Below are positions 9,201-18,318 of a stretch of DNA of 64,000 bases, one piece after another. Position 1 is the first letter of the stretch. Every line of letters begins with the position of its first letter. The DNA comes from Gloeothece verrucosa PCC 7822 (GTDB lineage Bacteria > Cyanobacteriota > Cyanobacteriia > Cyanobacteriales > Microcystaceae), in assembly GCF_000147335.1 (NCBI RefSeq), contig NC_014501.1:3718300-3782299 (forward strand). Reading direction: 5' to 3'. Made by a program: the position numbers and the translations under genes. The notes beneath the pieces were generated by a model, which was not told the origin of the DNA, did not search any database, and saw only the letters and a program-made list of their open reading frames with translations.

Positions 9201-9884
9201 TTAATTGTCTACGGTTTCACTGGTTTCTAAATTAGAATTCATCGGGATTCGGTTATCTTCGAGAGCCATCCAGCGTTGACGATAGATTAATTCTAAATCG
9301 CTGCCAGATTTACGAAAAACTCGCATTTCATTAAACCAAAGCGCTTGAAAAATACGATAGAAGGCTAAACTGCTAATGGCTACAATCAGTCCTGCAGCCG
9401 TAGAAATTAAAGATTCACTAATCCCTAAAGTCACCCCGGCTGTGGAAGATGTCCCCAAATCACTCAACTGGATATTACTGAGAGATTTAATCAGACCTAA
9501 TACCGTTCCCAATAATCCTAACAGAGGAGCCAAAGCAACCACTGCCTCTAAAAGTTTATCTCCCCGACGCATGGTGTTTAATTGATCATCGGCGGCTGTT
9601 TCTAAAGCTAGATGAAATAAATCGGGGTCTGGATTATTTAATTTTAAAGGAGCATAAAGATATTCTCCCAACGGATGACGACGATAGTCTCGGGCGATTT
9701 TTGGGGTCATCTCCCAACTGCGCGCCGCGCTATCCATGATCCGATTCAAAACCTGTCCTTGTTTGAGTAAAACCCGGCTCCAAAACCAAATGCGTTCAAT
9801 AATGGTACTTAAAGCCAAAATAGACAGAAATAATAGAGGCCACATAGAAGCCCCGCCTTTTTCCATGATTTCTGCAAAATTCAC
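9201..9884 (-). CDS. exbB: ExbB/MotA/TolQ proton channel protein
   Basis: At 227 residues this has the three-helix architecture of ExbB: a first helix right after the N-terminus ([20 protein letters not shown]), then a paired second and third helix from about 115 to 180 ([16 protein letters not shown] and [16 protein letters not shown]). With ExbD it forms the channel that couples proton flow to outer-membrane transport. The frame opens with GTG behind a GGAGG 12-16 bases upstream. An ATG at codon 7 has no such site, so the GTG is preferred. It is first in the exbB-exbD operon. Confidence 0.9.
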   Translation of the reverse strand: MNFAEIMEKGGASMWPLLFLSILALSTIIERIWFWSRVLLKQGQVLNRIMDSAARSWEMTPKIARDYRRHPLGEYLYAPLKLNNPDPDLFHLALETAADDQLNTMRRGDKLLEAVVALAPLLGLLGTVLGLIKSLSNIQLSDLGTSSTAGVTLGISESLISTAAGLIVAISSLAFYRIFQALWFNEMRVFRKSGSDLELIYRQRWMALEDNRIPMNSNLETSETVDN

Positions 9885-10063
9885 AGCCTTTGTTAACCTC
9901 CGTTCATTGACCTTAAAAAAACTAGATGTTTCCGTAATAGTTTACAATTATATGTTTACAATTCTAAGTGTTTATGATTAGCAATCAAGTATATCCTCAA
10001 AAGGAGGGAAAAGAATAGTTAGCACTACGAGCAACTCTCACATCTGTTATCGCCTCAAACACC

Positions 10064-11377
10064 ATGATCAAAACTAAGGGACTTCTTTCTGCTCTCTCAG
10101 ATACCAAAATCAAAGAAAAAGCCGTTTTTGCCACAACGAGCTTAACCCTCTTATTATTTATAAGCGGTTGGTTGGCCCAATATAGCAGCGATGCCTTGGA
10201 GTTTGTAGCTAATCCTCAAGCTACCTATCGTTTCCACGCTTTTATGCCTTCTCTTAAACAACTTAATCCACAACAACAACTGATTGAGGCTAATACTCAA
10301 TTTGGCTTAAATTTATTTCAGACTCTGGTTACAGAAGACCCCAATCAGAATGTTTTTGTTTCCCCAACCAGTGTGGCGATCGCTTTGTCAATGGTTTTGC
10401 AAGGCACTGATGGCAAAACTCAACAGCAAATGCTCTCTACTTTAGGATATGAAAATCTCAATCTAAAGCAGATCAATATGGCTAACTTGACCTTACTGAA
10501 AACTTTACAAACAGAGAATTCGCAGATCGAAGTTGCCTTAGCTAATGCTTTATATGCTCGTGAGGGAGTTTCCTTTCGTCATCAATTCCTTAAGGATAAT
10601 GAACAGTATTATCATGCCCAAATTACGAGCTTAAATTTTTCTTCTCCTCAAGCACCAGGAATCATCAATCGTTGGACAAAGGAACACACCAACGGCAAAA
10701 TTGATCAAATTATCACTAGGATTGATCCCAGTGAGGTATTGATTTTAATCAATGCTATCTATTTTAAAGGTATTTGGAAAACTGAGTTTGCTCAAAAACA
10801 AACCAAGGAGGAGCCTTTTTATTTACCTAACGGCCAAACTAAGCAACAGCCGCTCATGTCAGGAACAGGTAAGTATCAATATTACGAAAATGAAGAGTTT
10901 CAGGCCGTTAATTTACCTTATGGCGATGGTCGTTTGAGTATGTATGTTTTCTTACCTCGAACCAACAGTAATTTGACAAAATTTTTAAACCAAGTTACTG
11001 CTGAAAATTGGACTCAATGGACCGGAAAATTTAACGTTCAAGAAGGCTCTCTGAAGATTCCCCGATTTAAGTTAGAGTATGACACGAATTTAAAAGAGAC
11101 TCTCTCCGCTTTGGGAATGGAATCTCTTTTTAGACAAGCTAATTTTTCTCAAATGACTTCTTCTCCTGTCGTCATTAATGAAGTTAAACACAAAACTTTT
11201 ATTGAAGTTAATGAAAAAGGAACAGAAGCGGCAGGCGTTACCTCTATTGGTGTAAGAGGAACTTCCACAGCAGGAACTTTTAGCATGACAGTTAATCGTC
11301 CTTTTTTCTGTGCTATCCGAGATAATCAAACAGGCACAATTTTGTTTATGGGAGCCATTGTTGATCCCAAACAATAG
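10064..11377 (+). CDS. Serpin-family protease inhibitor, membrane-anchored
   Basis: At 437 residues this is full serpin length plus an N-terminal extension. A hydrophobic helix (about 22-40, FATTSLTLLLFISGWLA) is either an uncleaved anchor or a signal sequence, placing the body outside the cytoplasm. Serpin blocks are VFVSPTSVAIALSMVLQG (breach), LINAIYFKGIWK and the C-terminal NRPFFCAIRD. The hinge EKGTEAAG (from residue 384) matches inhibitory serpins, with small residues that allow loop insertion. Aligning the hinge with alpha-1-antitrypsin puts P1 at about Thr400, with an Arg at P3, so the target protease cannot be named. It is divergent from exbB. A hairpin follows the stop. Confidence 0.92.
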   Translation: MIKTKGLLSALSDTKIKEKAVFATTSLTLLLFISGWLAQYSSDALEFVANPQATYRFHAFMPSLKQLNPQQQLIEANTQFGLNLFQTLVTEDPNQNVFVSPTSVAIALSMVLQGTDGKTQQQMLSTLGYENLNLKQINMANLTLLKTLQTENSQIEVALANALYAREGVSFRHQFLKDNEQYYHAQITSLNFSSPQAPGIINRWTKEHTNGKIDQIITRIDPSEVLILINAIYFKGIWKTEFAQKQTKEEPFYLPNGQTKQQPLMSGTGKYQYYENEEFQAVNLPYGDGRLSMYVFLPRTNSNLTKFLNQVTAENWTQWTGKFNVQEGSLKIPRFKLEYDTNLKETLSALGMESLFRQANFSQMTSSPVVINEVKHKTFIEVNEKGTEAAGVTSIGVRGTSTAGTFSMTVNRPFFCAIRDNQTGTILFMGAIVDPKQ

Positions 11378-11408
11378 ATAGATTAATCTCTATTAAGAGA
11401 GGTTATAG

Positions 11409-11432
11409 AGAGACGTTACTAGCAACGTCTCT
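11409..11432. repeat. Palindromic repeat AGAGACGTT/AACGTCTCT, probable terminator
   Basis: A perfect 9-bp stem with a 6-base loop begins 31 bases after the serpin stop. The same stem sequence (tagagacgt/acgtctcta) recurs at 63028-63052 after kaiC. It therefore belongs to a small dispersed palindromic family often placed at gene ends. No long T-run follows, so terminator function is likely but not certain. Confidence 0.6.
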
Positions 11433-11460
11433 AGAGTGACTACAGATAATTCTCCTGAAG

Positions 11461-11694
11461 CTAAGTAGTCCAGAGGGCAAAATTCTCAGGGAAAGTATTT
11501 AAAGACAGCAATTTGGGATAATGTTGATGGCTAACCCATCTTTTTCCCTGACATAAGTGGCAATCTATCATCTCTTCTTCACTATCAAAGGAAAGCTTTC
11601 CCATTCCTTGGCAGTAGGGACAAAGAATTTTTTCTTGGTCAGCATAAGCCGAGAAAATTTTTTCCTCAGAAACTGAATCAAAATCTTCGTACAT
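11461..11694 (-). CDS. Small DnaJ-like zinc-finger protein
   Basis: This 77-residue protein carries two CxxCxG-type knuckles, CPYCQGMG and CHLCQGKR, spaced 13 residues apart. That is the arrangement of one zinc site of the DnaJ cysteine-rich domain. There is no J-domain or membrane segment. AGAGG sits 8-12 bases before the ATG, which supports translation from this start. In DnaJ and related small proteins (for example BSD2 or PDI-like factors) such knuckles bind zinc and unfolded clients. Here that is inference, and the partner is unknown. Confidence 0.7.
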   Translation of the reverse strand: MYEDFDSVSEEKIFSAYADQEKILCPYCQGMGKLSFDSEEEMIDCHLCQGKRWVSHQHYPKLLSLNTFPENFALWTT

Positions 11695-11990
11695 TTTGAA
11701 AACCTCTTTGTATTAATAAATGTTGAAAAATTGTAAACAATCTTTAAGTATTTCGTTTTTTTCCTCACGTAAAAACGAGAAAGTCTGATGATAAAATTTC
11801 AGAGTTAATCATTAGGATACCGGTTGGGATCAGGTATTGATTGACCCAAAATGGCAAGATAAAAGCGGTTGTCGGGTTTTAGCCTTTTATATTAATAATT
11901 TAATCTTAAGGGAAAATTGTCCTAAACTTAAATCTAGTTTAGGATTCGTAACAGAAAAAACCTTGGCCGGTTTTCTAGTTCATCTAAAGA

Positions 11991-12926
11991 TCATGCTTCC
12001 TTAGCTTTAACCCGATGAAAGTAAGATAAATCGATATAGCGATCGCCATTGGCCGTATGATAGACAACATCTTCAAATTGATGATGCCAAAGAATCTCCC
12101 TAAATCCATAAGCATAACGAGCATACATGGGTTGGGCAATGGTTTCATCTACTCCTGTCACAGAAACCATAACCATCGCTTTTCTTTTTTCGAGTAATTC
12201 GGGGGTAATATTATATAAAGGACTGTGTTCATCAATCGGGTGAATAACCATCCAAGTCATCGCAAAGCTTGGGGTGTGATTACGCAACAGTTTTAATTCG
12301 TGAACACGACGCATAAAATTTCCCTCACTACTCACCTCATCCCACATCAAATAAACTCGCATTTTCGCTTCTAAAATGAGATTGCGGCGCTGATTAGCGG
12401 CTCGAAGCATTAAACTAGGAATGCCGTTATAAGGGGAAATAACACTGACTTTACTAAATAAAATTCGGGCGCTTGACTGAGAAAAACGAGCAAAAGCTAA
12501 GCCAGTGATTAAAGCTAATCCGATAATACTCACGAAAGCTTCTATTGCCACCAGACAATTAGCATAAATTGAGGTAGGGTACATATTCCCATAACCAATG
12601 GTGGCTAGAGTATGAACACTGAAGAAAAAAGCATCTAAAAACGAACCTGGGGGTAAGTCATGAATCCCTTGTCCGCATGATAAATAGGCTAAAGCAAAAA
12701 TAGTATTTAAAAATATATAGTACAAAATGATAATCAATAAAAATCCTGACCAAGGAAGAGTTAGCAGCAAATGATAAGGGTCTTTCCAATAATGATACCA
12801 AACCCCAAGACCCTCTATACTGATCTTTGTACCATCAAATCTGAGCCACAATTTTTGGCTTGATGGGGGAGTAGTACGATTTTTGGTTAGGGAAGGTTTG
12901 TGTCGATATTTTAGGGGAGGAAGCAT
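11991..12926 (-). CDS. Inward-rectifier K+ channel, KirBac type
   Basis: The 311-residue protein matches KirBac length. A slide-helix region precedes a first membrane helix (about 57-80), a pore helix and the filter TIGYG at 109-113 (LATIGYGNMYP), then a second membrane helix (about 125-148). From about 150 follows the immunoglobulin-like cytoplasmic domain, with typical Kir segments such as ARFSQSSARILFSK and ELKLLRNHTPSFAMTWMVIHP. It would pass potassium through the plasma or thylakoid membrane; gating ligands cannot be read from sequence. The gene stands alone with 300-base gaps on both sides. Confidence 0.92.
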   Translation of the reverse strand: MLPPLKYRHKPSLTKNRTTPPSSQKLWLRFDGTKISIEGLGVWYHYWKDPYHLLLTLPWSGFLLIIILYYIFLNTIFALAYLSCGQGIHDLPPGSFLDAFFFSVHTLATIGYGNMYPTSIYANCLVAIEAFVSIIGLALITGLAFARFSQSSARILFSKVSVISPYNGIPSLMLRAANQRRNLILEAKMRVYLMWDEVSSEGNFMRRVHELKLLRNHTPSFAMTWMVIHPIDEHSPLYNITPELLEKRKAMVMVSVTGVDETIAQPMYARYAYGFREILWHHQFEDVVYHTANGDRYIDLSYFHRVKAKEA

Positions 12927-13164
12927 AGCTTAAATACAATACAAAAATAACGGTTTATTCTTTCAGTGATCAACCACTGAAAATTTAACTCAAATTGTAG
13001 AGCAATAGGGCTGTAATCGGCAGAGATAAAAACTCGCTCTTGTGCCAATAAGTCGTGAAGAATTTGAATTTAATTAGATTTCTTGACAAACACAACTCTT
13101 TTTGACCTTGATGAGCCGCTTTGAATCTTAAATTTTATTAATGACTGGGGAGTAGGGAAAGGGG

Positions 13165-13207
13165 AATGACCAATGACTATTGACTAATGACTATTAACTA
13201 ATGACTA
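13165..13207. repeat. Heptamer repeat tract (TAATGAC family)
   Basis: Imperfect tandem heptamers of the tgactaa/tgaccaa kind fill the end of the 320-base gap between the K+ channel and the DUF1517-like gene. Similar tracts recur in at least five other gaps of this window. They match the short tandemly repeated repetitive sequences known from cyanobacteria. The rest of the gap shows no other element. Confidence 0.75.
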
Positions 13208-13246
13208 AAATAGATACAGTTATAACTAAGATCTGTAGCAAATATT

Positions 13247-13849
13247 ATGAGTTCTTGGCGCGATCGCATTAACAAAATGACAGGAAGAACCCGTTATGTG
13301 GTTTGTCGGATCTTTATCCATCTGTCAGGACAAGAAATCGCTCCTTTATTAGGAGTGCTAAACGAAGCCGCCATAGAAGCGGTAGAATCAGACGGAGATA
13401 TGGAAGTTTTAGGCGAAGGTTTGGTTAATATTTGCCAAAAACTCCTAGACCTGAAAATTTATTGGCGATCTGCCGCTAATGAAGGGGATGTCTTTTGGAA
13501 AGAAGAAGACGCGGGAGATTATGTGACGGAATTATTCACCGACTCAGCACAACGCTATGGAAGTGGAACAGAATTTGATGAGGGAGTAGGGGAAAACGAA
13601 CCTCTAACCCTACCTATTACCCGCAACATAGTTGTTATGATCACAGTAGCCTTTGAGGGTGAACATCCCGACCTAGAAACGAATTTGGCGGACCTCCAAG
13701 CCCTCGAAAATAGTCTAAAAGCCTTGATTAATCTAAATTATCAAGGACAATTAAGAGCGATTCAAGTTCATTTTGCTCCGGCTCAGTTGGGAGATGAATT
13801 AACCAATGACCAACTTTTAATTAATTACCCTGAACTTGTACCCTTATAA
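13247..13849 (+). CDS. Conserved cyanobacterial protein, DUF1517-like
   Basis: The 200-residue protein has no signal peptide or strong membrane segment. Sequence such as YVVCRIFIHLSGQEIAPLL, KLLDLKIYWRSAANEGDVFWKEE and the C-terminal LPITRNIVVMITVAFEGEHP with LQVHFAPAQ-like text resembles the DUF1517 group, which occurs in cyanobacteria and plastids. The assignment is from memory of the pattern and is moderate. Its function is not known. The lipoprotein gene follows within 41 bases, so the two may be co-transcribed. The start codon ATG overlaps an AT-rich leader without a Shine-Dalgarno site. Confidence 0.65.
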   Translation: MSSWRDRINKMTGRTRYVVCRIFIHLSGQEIAPLLGVLNEAAIEAVESDGDMEVLGEGLVNICQKLLDLKIYWRSAANEGDVFWKEEDAGDYVTELFTDSAQRYGSGTEFDEGVGENEPLTLPITRNIVVMITVAFEGEHPDLETNLADLQALENSLKALINLNYQGQLRAIQVHFAPAQLGDELTNDQLLINYPELVPL

Positions 13850-13889
13850 ATGACCTTCGTTGATTGAAAAAAAATTTAAATATAACCTT

Positions 13890-14759
13890 ATGTTCCGTCA
13901 ATTTACGGCGATTTTGCTCGCTCTAGCCTTATGTTGGACCACCGTAGCTTGTAGTTCCCCTACTTCTACCTCCTCGAATCCTAACTTTAGCAATAATGTC
14001 AGTGTCAATTCCTCTAAGTTAGCCAACGGACGTTATCCGGTTCAACAGGCCACTTATGATGATGTGGAAGGAGTTTACACTCTGATGTTACTCAATGCTA
14101 ACCCCCCTGTATATCGAACCACTAATCTACAGATGGCGCGGCTAAGTGAGGAAGCCATTGCTAAAGGGGAAAAAGCCTATTTAGACGTTAATGGAAATCA
14201 GACGGTGATGTATATCCCTGAAGATTTTAAAATTGAATACGTCCATAACGTCACCGAAAATCAAGTCAACCCCCAAACCGGACAACGTGAAACCGTAGTG
14301 GTGCGTCAGCAGTCGGGTTTCTGGGCACCTTTTGCGGGTGCATTAGCTGGTCAAGCTTTAGGCAGTTTATTGTTTACTCCCCATTATTATGTGCCGCCTG
14401 TCTATCAAACCGGTGGCATTATGACCGGATATGGCGGCTATGGCAGAAGCTATGATCAAGCCATACAAAGTTATCAAACTCGATACAATGCTCCCCCACC
14501 GGTAGTGCAAAACCGTCAGAGTTTAAGAACGACTGGCAATCTCAGATCGTCTAGCAGAGGGCAAACGGTTCGTCGCCCCAGTTACTCTACTGGCACTAAA
14601 TCTAGCGGATCAGGCTATGGGTCAAGTACCCTAAGAAACTCTGGTAAGTTTAATTCTAGCGGCTCTAAACGCAACCCGAGCTTTGGTAGTAGTTCAGGTA
14701 GTCGCAGTAAATCATTTGGTAGTAGTCGGCGTAGTTTTGGTGGAGGACGGCGGCGTTAA
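13890..14759 (+). CDS. Lipoprotein with Gly/Ser/Arg-rich tail
   Basis: From the ATG used here the protein is 289 residues and opens with a classic lipoprotein signal: MFRQF, a hydrophobic core, then a lipobox ending TVAC. A longer frame from a TTG at 13860 adds ten residues and is less likely. The middle holds a hydrophobic patch (FWAPFAGALAGQALGSLLF). The last third is low-complexity Ser/Gly/Arg (SSSGSRSKSFGSSRRSFGGG), as seen in secreted glycine-rich proteins. It should be anchored in a membrane facing the periplasm or lumen. No function is known. It follows the DUF1517-like gene closely. Confidence 0.75.
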   Translation: MFRQFTAILLALALCWTTVACSSPTSTSSNPNFSNNVSVNSSKLANGRYPVQQATYDDVEGVYTLMLLNANPPVYRTTNLQMARLSEEAIAKGEKAYLDVNGNQTVMYIPEDFKIEYVHNVTENQVNPQTGQRETVVVRQQSGFWAPFAGALAGQALGSLLFTPHYYVPPVYQTGGIMTGYGGYGRSYDQAIQSYQTRYNAPPPVVQNRQSLRTTGNLRSSSRGQTVRRPSYSTGTKSSGSGYGSSTLRNSGKFNSSGSKRNPSFGSSSGSRSKSFGSSRRSFGGGRRR

Positions 14760-14810
14760 TTAAATATTATCGGCTTGTTTCTGTGCGGCGCGTTCTCTGA
14801 ATAATTAATA

Positions 14811-14882
14811 GTAGGGTGGGTTAGGCGCACCGGGTAATTTTGATGAAAAACCCATAAGTTTTGAGCCGCACCGTAACCCACC
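14811..14882. repeat. Dispersed palindromic repeat GTAGGGTGGGTTAGGCG...CGTAACCCACC, copy 1
   Basis: Inverted arms ggtgggtta and taacccacc bracket about 50 bases. A second copy at 58778-58849 shares both arms and much of the inner sequence (gattttgat, taa-ttttga, ccg). It is non-coding and resembles REP or MITE-type intergenic repeats of cyanobacteria. It lies between the convergent lipoprotein and RND genes. Confidence 0.75.
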
Positions 14883-15027
14883 ACCCAGCTATGTCCGGAG
14901 AGCCGTTTGAATTTGGTGATCTTTTCTTATTTGGGTTAGTCCCGCCAATCGAAATGCTATCCTAACATCGCTTAAAAAACATCTGACAACCCTTAGAATA
15001 AGAATTTTTTGTCCCTCCAGTTAAAGA

Positions 15028-15053
15028 GGTGCGTTAACAAAGTGTAACGCACC
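15028..15053. repeat. Palindrome GGTGCGTTA/TAACGCACC
   Basis: A 9-bp perfect inverted repeat with an 8-base loop lies 44 bases from the end of the RND pump gene. It is flanked by ccctacaag, which also occurs after a half-copy near 48341-48360 (acaccctacaag). It is probably a member of a second small palindromic family and may act as a terminator for the convergent genes. Confidence 0.55.
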
Positions 15054-15096
15054 CTACAAGAAAAGAAATTATTTTGTTGTGCCCACCCTCTTCTCT

Positions 15097-18000
15097 TTAG
15101 CTATTAACTCTTTCTCTAGAGGGCAAAAACCGCTCAGTCAACGACTTAACAACAATATACAAAATCGGCACAATAAACAAACTCAAAAACGTAGCAATTA
15201 ACATTCCCCCAAACACAGCAGTACCCAAAGATTGACGGCTTCCTGACCCCGCTCCTACCGCTATTACCAGAGGAAAAATCCCCAATAAAGTCGAAATTGC
15301 CGTCATTAAAATGGGTCTTAAACGTTCTTGAGAAGCTTCAATTGCCGCCTTCACAATAGACAATCCTTCCTCTCTTAATTGATTGGCAAATTCTACAATT
15401 AGAATAGCATTTTTACTTGCCAAACCAATTAACATCACCAACCCAATTTGACAGTACACATCATTGGGAAATCCCCGCAACATTTGAGCAAATAAAGCCC
15501 CCATAATTGCCAAAGGAACCGCCAACATAATAATTAAAGGATCGACATAATTCTCATACTGTGCCGCCAACACTAAAAACACAAACAATAAACCCAAGCC
15601 AAAAATCAAAGGCGCTAAACCCCCTGATTCTAACTCCTCTAAAGAAATTCCTGACCATTCATACCCTAACCCCGGTGCAAGAACCTGTGCGGCTGCACCT
15701 TCCATAGCATTAATTGCCTGTCCTGAACTCGACCCAGGAGCAGCAGAACCAGTAACTTCAATAGAACGATACAGATTATAATGATTAATGGTTTGTGGTC
15801 CGACAGTTTGAGTAATGTTGACCAAATTCCCTAGAGGAATCATCTCATTATTAGCAGAACGGACATAAAGCCGCCCTACATCGGCCGGGTTAGCGCGAAA
15901 CTGTTTATCTGCCTGCACATACACCCGATAAGTCCTCTGTTGTAGGGTGAAATCATTGACATATCGCCCACCCAAAGCGGTTTGTAAGGTATTAAAAATG
16001 TCATCAATAGACACTTGTAAGGCTTTAGCTCGGTTACGGTCCACATCAATGAGTAACTGAGGTGAGTTAGCGGTAAAGGTGGTAAAAACTTGCTGTAACC
16101 CAGGTGTTTGATTGGCTTTTCCTAACAAGGCTCCTAAAGATTGCATAAAAGAAGGAAAATCCGCGTTAGCCCGCCGGTCCTGCAACTGAAAAGCAAATCC
16201 GCCAAAGTTTCCTAACCCTTGGATAGCAGGAGGATTAATGGGTAAAACCCTGGCTTCCGGAATTTGGGCAAATTTTCCCCATAGCCGCCCAATAACGGCT
16301 GTAGCCGTACTTTGAGGACCTTGTCGTTCTTGCCAAGGTTTAAGGGGGCAAAAAATAATCCCCTGGTTGGGGGTACTGCCGCTAAAAGCAAAGCCTCCTA
16401 TGGCAAAGGTTGCCTGAATTTCCGGTTCTTCAAGGATAGATTTTTCTACCTTTTTCATCACCTCGCTGGTGTATTGCAAAGATACTCCTTCAGGTGCTTG
16501 AACAATGGTCATAAAGTAGCCTTCATCTTCTTGAGGAAGGAAAGCATTGGGGACTTGGAAATATAACCAAACTGTTACCCCCAGTAAGGCGACAAAAATG
16601 CTCATAATGATCGGTCTGATGCGAGACAGAAAAATCAGCGCACTGCGATAACTCCTTCTTGTCCAATCCAAAGCCTGATTAAATTTGCTAAAAGGCCCCA
16701 TTAACCAACCGGGTAATCCTTGTCCTGGGCGCAATAATAAAGCACACAATGAAGGCGTGAGAGTAATTGCTAAAAACGTAGAGATACTAATAGAAAAAGC
16801 GATCGTCAGCGCAAACTGTTTATACAATGCGCCTGTAGTTCCCGGAAAGAAAGCCACTGGCACAAATACCGCCATCAACACCAAAGAGGTTGCAATAACC
16901 GCCCCAAATAATTCTGCCATTGCTTGGCTGGCGGCTTCTTTGGGATTCATTCCCCGTTCTTGAATATAGCGGCTGATCTGTTCTACGACGATAATGGCAT
17001 CATCCACCACCATTCCTGTCGCTAAGGTCAATCCAAACAGGGTTAAACTATTGATGGAAAAACCGAACACTTTTACATAAGCAAAAGTCCCCACCAAAGA
17101 AACCGGAATGGTGAGAGAAGGAATTAAGGTAGTGCGCCAATCTTGTAAAAATAGCAGAATAACCAGTATTACCAGTCCTATTGACATTAATAGGGTAATA
17201 ACAACTTCTTTTAATGACTCTTCAACAAATAGGGTGGTATCAAATGCCACCCGATACTGTATTCCTGCCGGAAAAGTCTTCGATAATCTGGCTAATTCTT
17301 GCTTAACTCGGTGGGCTACATCTAGCGCATTGGAACCCGCTAACTGATACACCCCAACTCCTACAGCCTCTTGCCCTCTATACCTTAGAAAAGAGTTATA
17401 ATCTTGTGCCCCTAATTCGGCTCGTCCCACATCTTTTAGGCGGACTAATCCGACATTTTCATCTGCCTTGAGTAATAAATTTTCAAATTGTGCGGGATCG
17501 GTTAGTTGGCTTTCGGCGCGAAGGTCTAGCTGATATGCCTGTCCTTGGGGTGCTGGTTCAGCCCCGATTTTTCCGGCCCCCACTTGAATATTTTGCTCGG
17601 AAAGGGATTGAATCACGTTTTGCATGGTTAACCCTCGACTCGCTAGGCGCGACGGATCTAACCATAGCCGCATGGCATAGCGGCGTTCCCCAAAAATGCG
17701 AACATTACCAACCCCTTTGACTCTTTTTAAAGCATCTACCAAGTAACGGTCAGCATAGTTACTCAGAAAAACATTATCATACTGTTGATTTTCATCATAT
17801 AAGCCTATCCCCAGCAAAATATTATTAGACTCTTTACTAACCTGCACACCCAGCCGTTGTACATCTTCGGGGAGTTGAGATTCTACTAAAGCGACTTGGT
17901 TTTGCACATCAACGGCAGCAATGTCTTTATCACGAGACGAGTCAAAGGTAACGCTAATGCTACTGGTTCCATCGTTACTACTGCTAGAAGAGATATATCT

Positions 18001-18228
18001 CATCCCTTCTACGCCATTAATTTGCCGCTCTAAAATATTGGTAACGGCATTTTCAACCACTTCGGCATTGGCCCCGTTATAGTTCGCTGTTACCTGAATT
18101 TGAGTAGGACTGATGTCAGGAAAGCGGTCTACCGGCAGGGTAAAAATACTAATGCTGCCCACCAGCAAAATGATGATGGCGCACACACTTGAGAAAACCG
18201 GACGCTTAATAAAAAAGTCAACAAACAT
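15097..18228 (-). CDS. RND multidrug efflux pump, AcrB/HAE1 family
   Basis: The 1043-residue inner-membrane pump is full family length. It begins with the typical MFVDFFIKRPVFSSVCAIII helix, and two large periplasmic loops (about 40-330 and 560-870) separate groups of membrane helices. The motif TLATGMVVDDAIIVVEQ in helix 4 contains the paired aspartates for proton coupling. PxxxxPxxFLPQEDEGYF starts the second loop and GLASKNAILIVEFA lies in helix 10. It works as a trimer with the adaptor encoded upstream and an outer-membrane channel not seen here. A PadR regulator lies divergent from the operon. Substrates are unknown. Confidence 0.95.
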   Translation of the reverse strand: MFVDFFIKRPVFSSVCAIIILLVGSISIFTLPVDRFPDISPTQIQVTANYNGANAEVVENAVTNILERQINGVEGMRYISSSSSNDGTSSISVTFDSSRDKDIAAVDVQNQVALVESQLPEDVQRLGVQVSKESNNILLGIGLYDENQQYDNVFLSNYADRYLVDALKRVKGVGNVRIFGERRYAMRLWLDPSRLASRGLTMQNVIQSLSEQNIQVGAGKIGAEPAPQGQAYQLDLRAESQLTDPAQFENLLLKADENVGLVRLKDVGRAELGAQDYNSFLRYRGQEAVGVGVYQLAGSNALDVAHRVKQELARLSKTFPAGIQYRVAFDTTLFVEESLKEVVITLLMSIGLVILVILLFLQDWRTTLIPSLTIPVSLVGTFAYVKVFGFSINSLTLFGLTLATGMVVDDAIIVVEQISRYIQERGMNPKEAASQAMAELFGAVIATSLVLMAVFVPVAFFPGTTGALYKQFALTIAFSISISTFLAITLTPSLCALLLRPGQGLPGWLMGPFSKFNQALDWTRRSYRSALIFLSRIRPIIMSIFVALLGVTVWLYFQVPNAFLPQEDEGYFMTIVQAPEGVSLQYTSEVMKKVEKSILEEPEIQATFAIGGFAFSGSTPNQGIIFCPLKPWQERQGPQSTATAVIGRLWGKFAQIPEARVLPINPPAIQGLGNFGGFAFQLQDRRANADFPSFMQSLGALLGKANQTPGLQQVFTTFTANSPQLLIDVDRNRAKALQVSIDDIFNTLQTALGGRYVNDFTLQQRTYRVYVQADKQFRANPADVGRLYVRSANNEMIPLGNLVNITQTVGPQTINHYNLYRSIEVTGSAAPGSSSGQAINAMEGAAAQVLAPGLGYEWSGISLEELESGGLAPLIFGLGLLFVFLVLAAQYENYVDPLIIMLAVPLAIMGALFAQMLRGFPNDVYCQIGLVMLIGLASKNAILIVEFANQLREEGLSIVKAAIEASQERLRPILMTAISTLLGIFPLVIAVGAGSGSRQSLGTAVFGGMLIATFLSLFIVPILYIVVKSLTERFLPSRERVNS

Positions 18229-18230
18229 TG

Positions 18231-18285
18231 TTAGTTATTAGTCATTGGTCATTAGTCATTAGTTATTAATCATTAGTCATTAGTC
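18231..18285. repeat. Heptamer repeat tract between adaptor and pump genes
   Basis: Imperfect tandem heptamers of the gtcatta kind (complement of TAATGAC) fill most of the 90-base space between the two efflux genes, inside the presumed operon. It belongs to the same family as the other tracts in the window. Confidence 0.75.
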
Positions 18286-18318
18286 TTTCTTTTATGGCCT
18301 GTTGTATGAGTGCCTGCC

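Noticed and set aside
10016..10040. GTTAGCACTACGAGCAACTC looked like a CIRCE element for HrcA
   Set aside because: Only the left half resembles TTAGCACTC and the right half does not match GAGTGCTAA with 9-base spacing.
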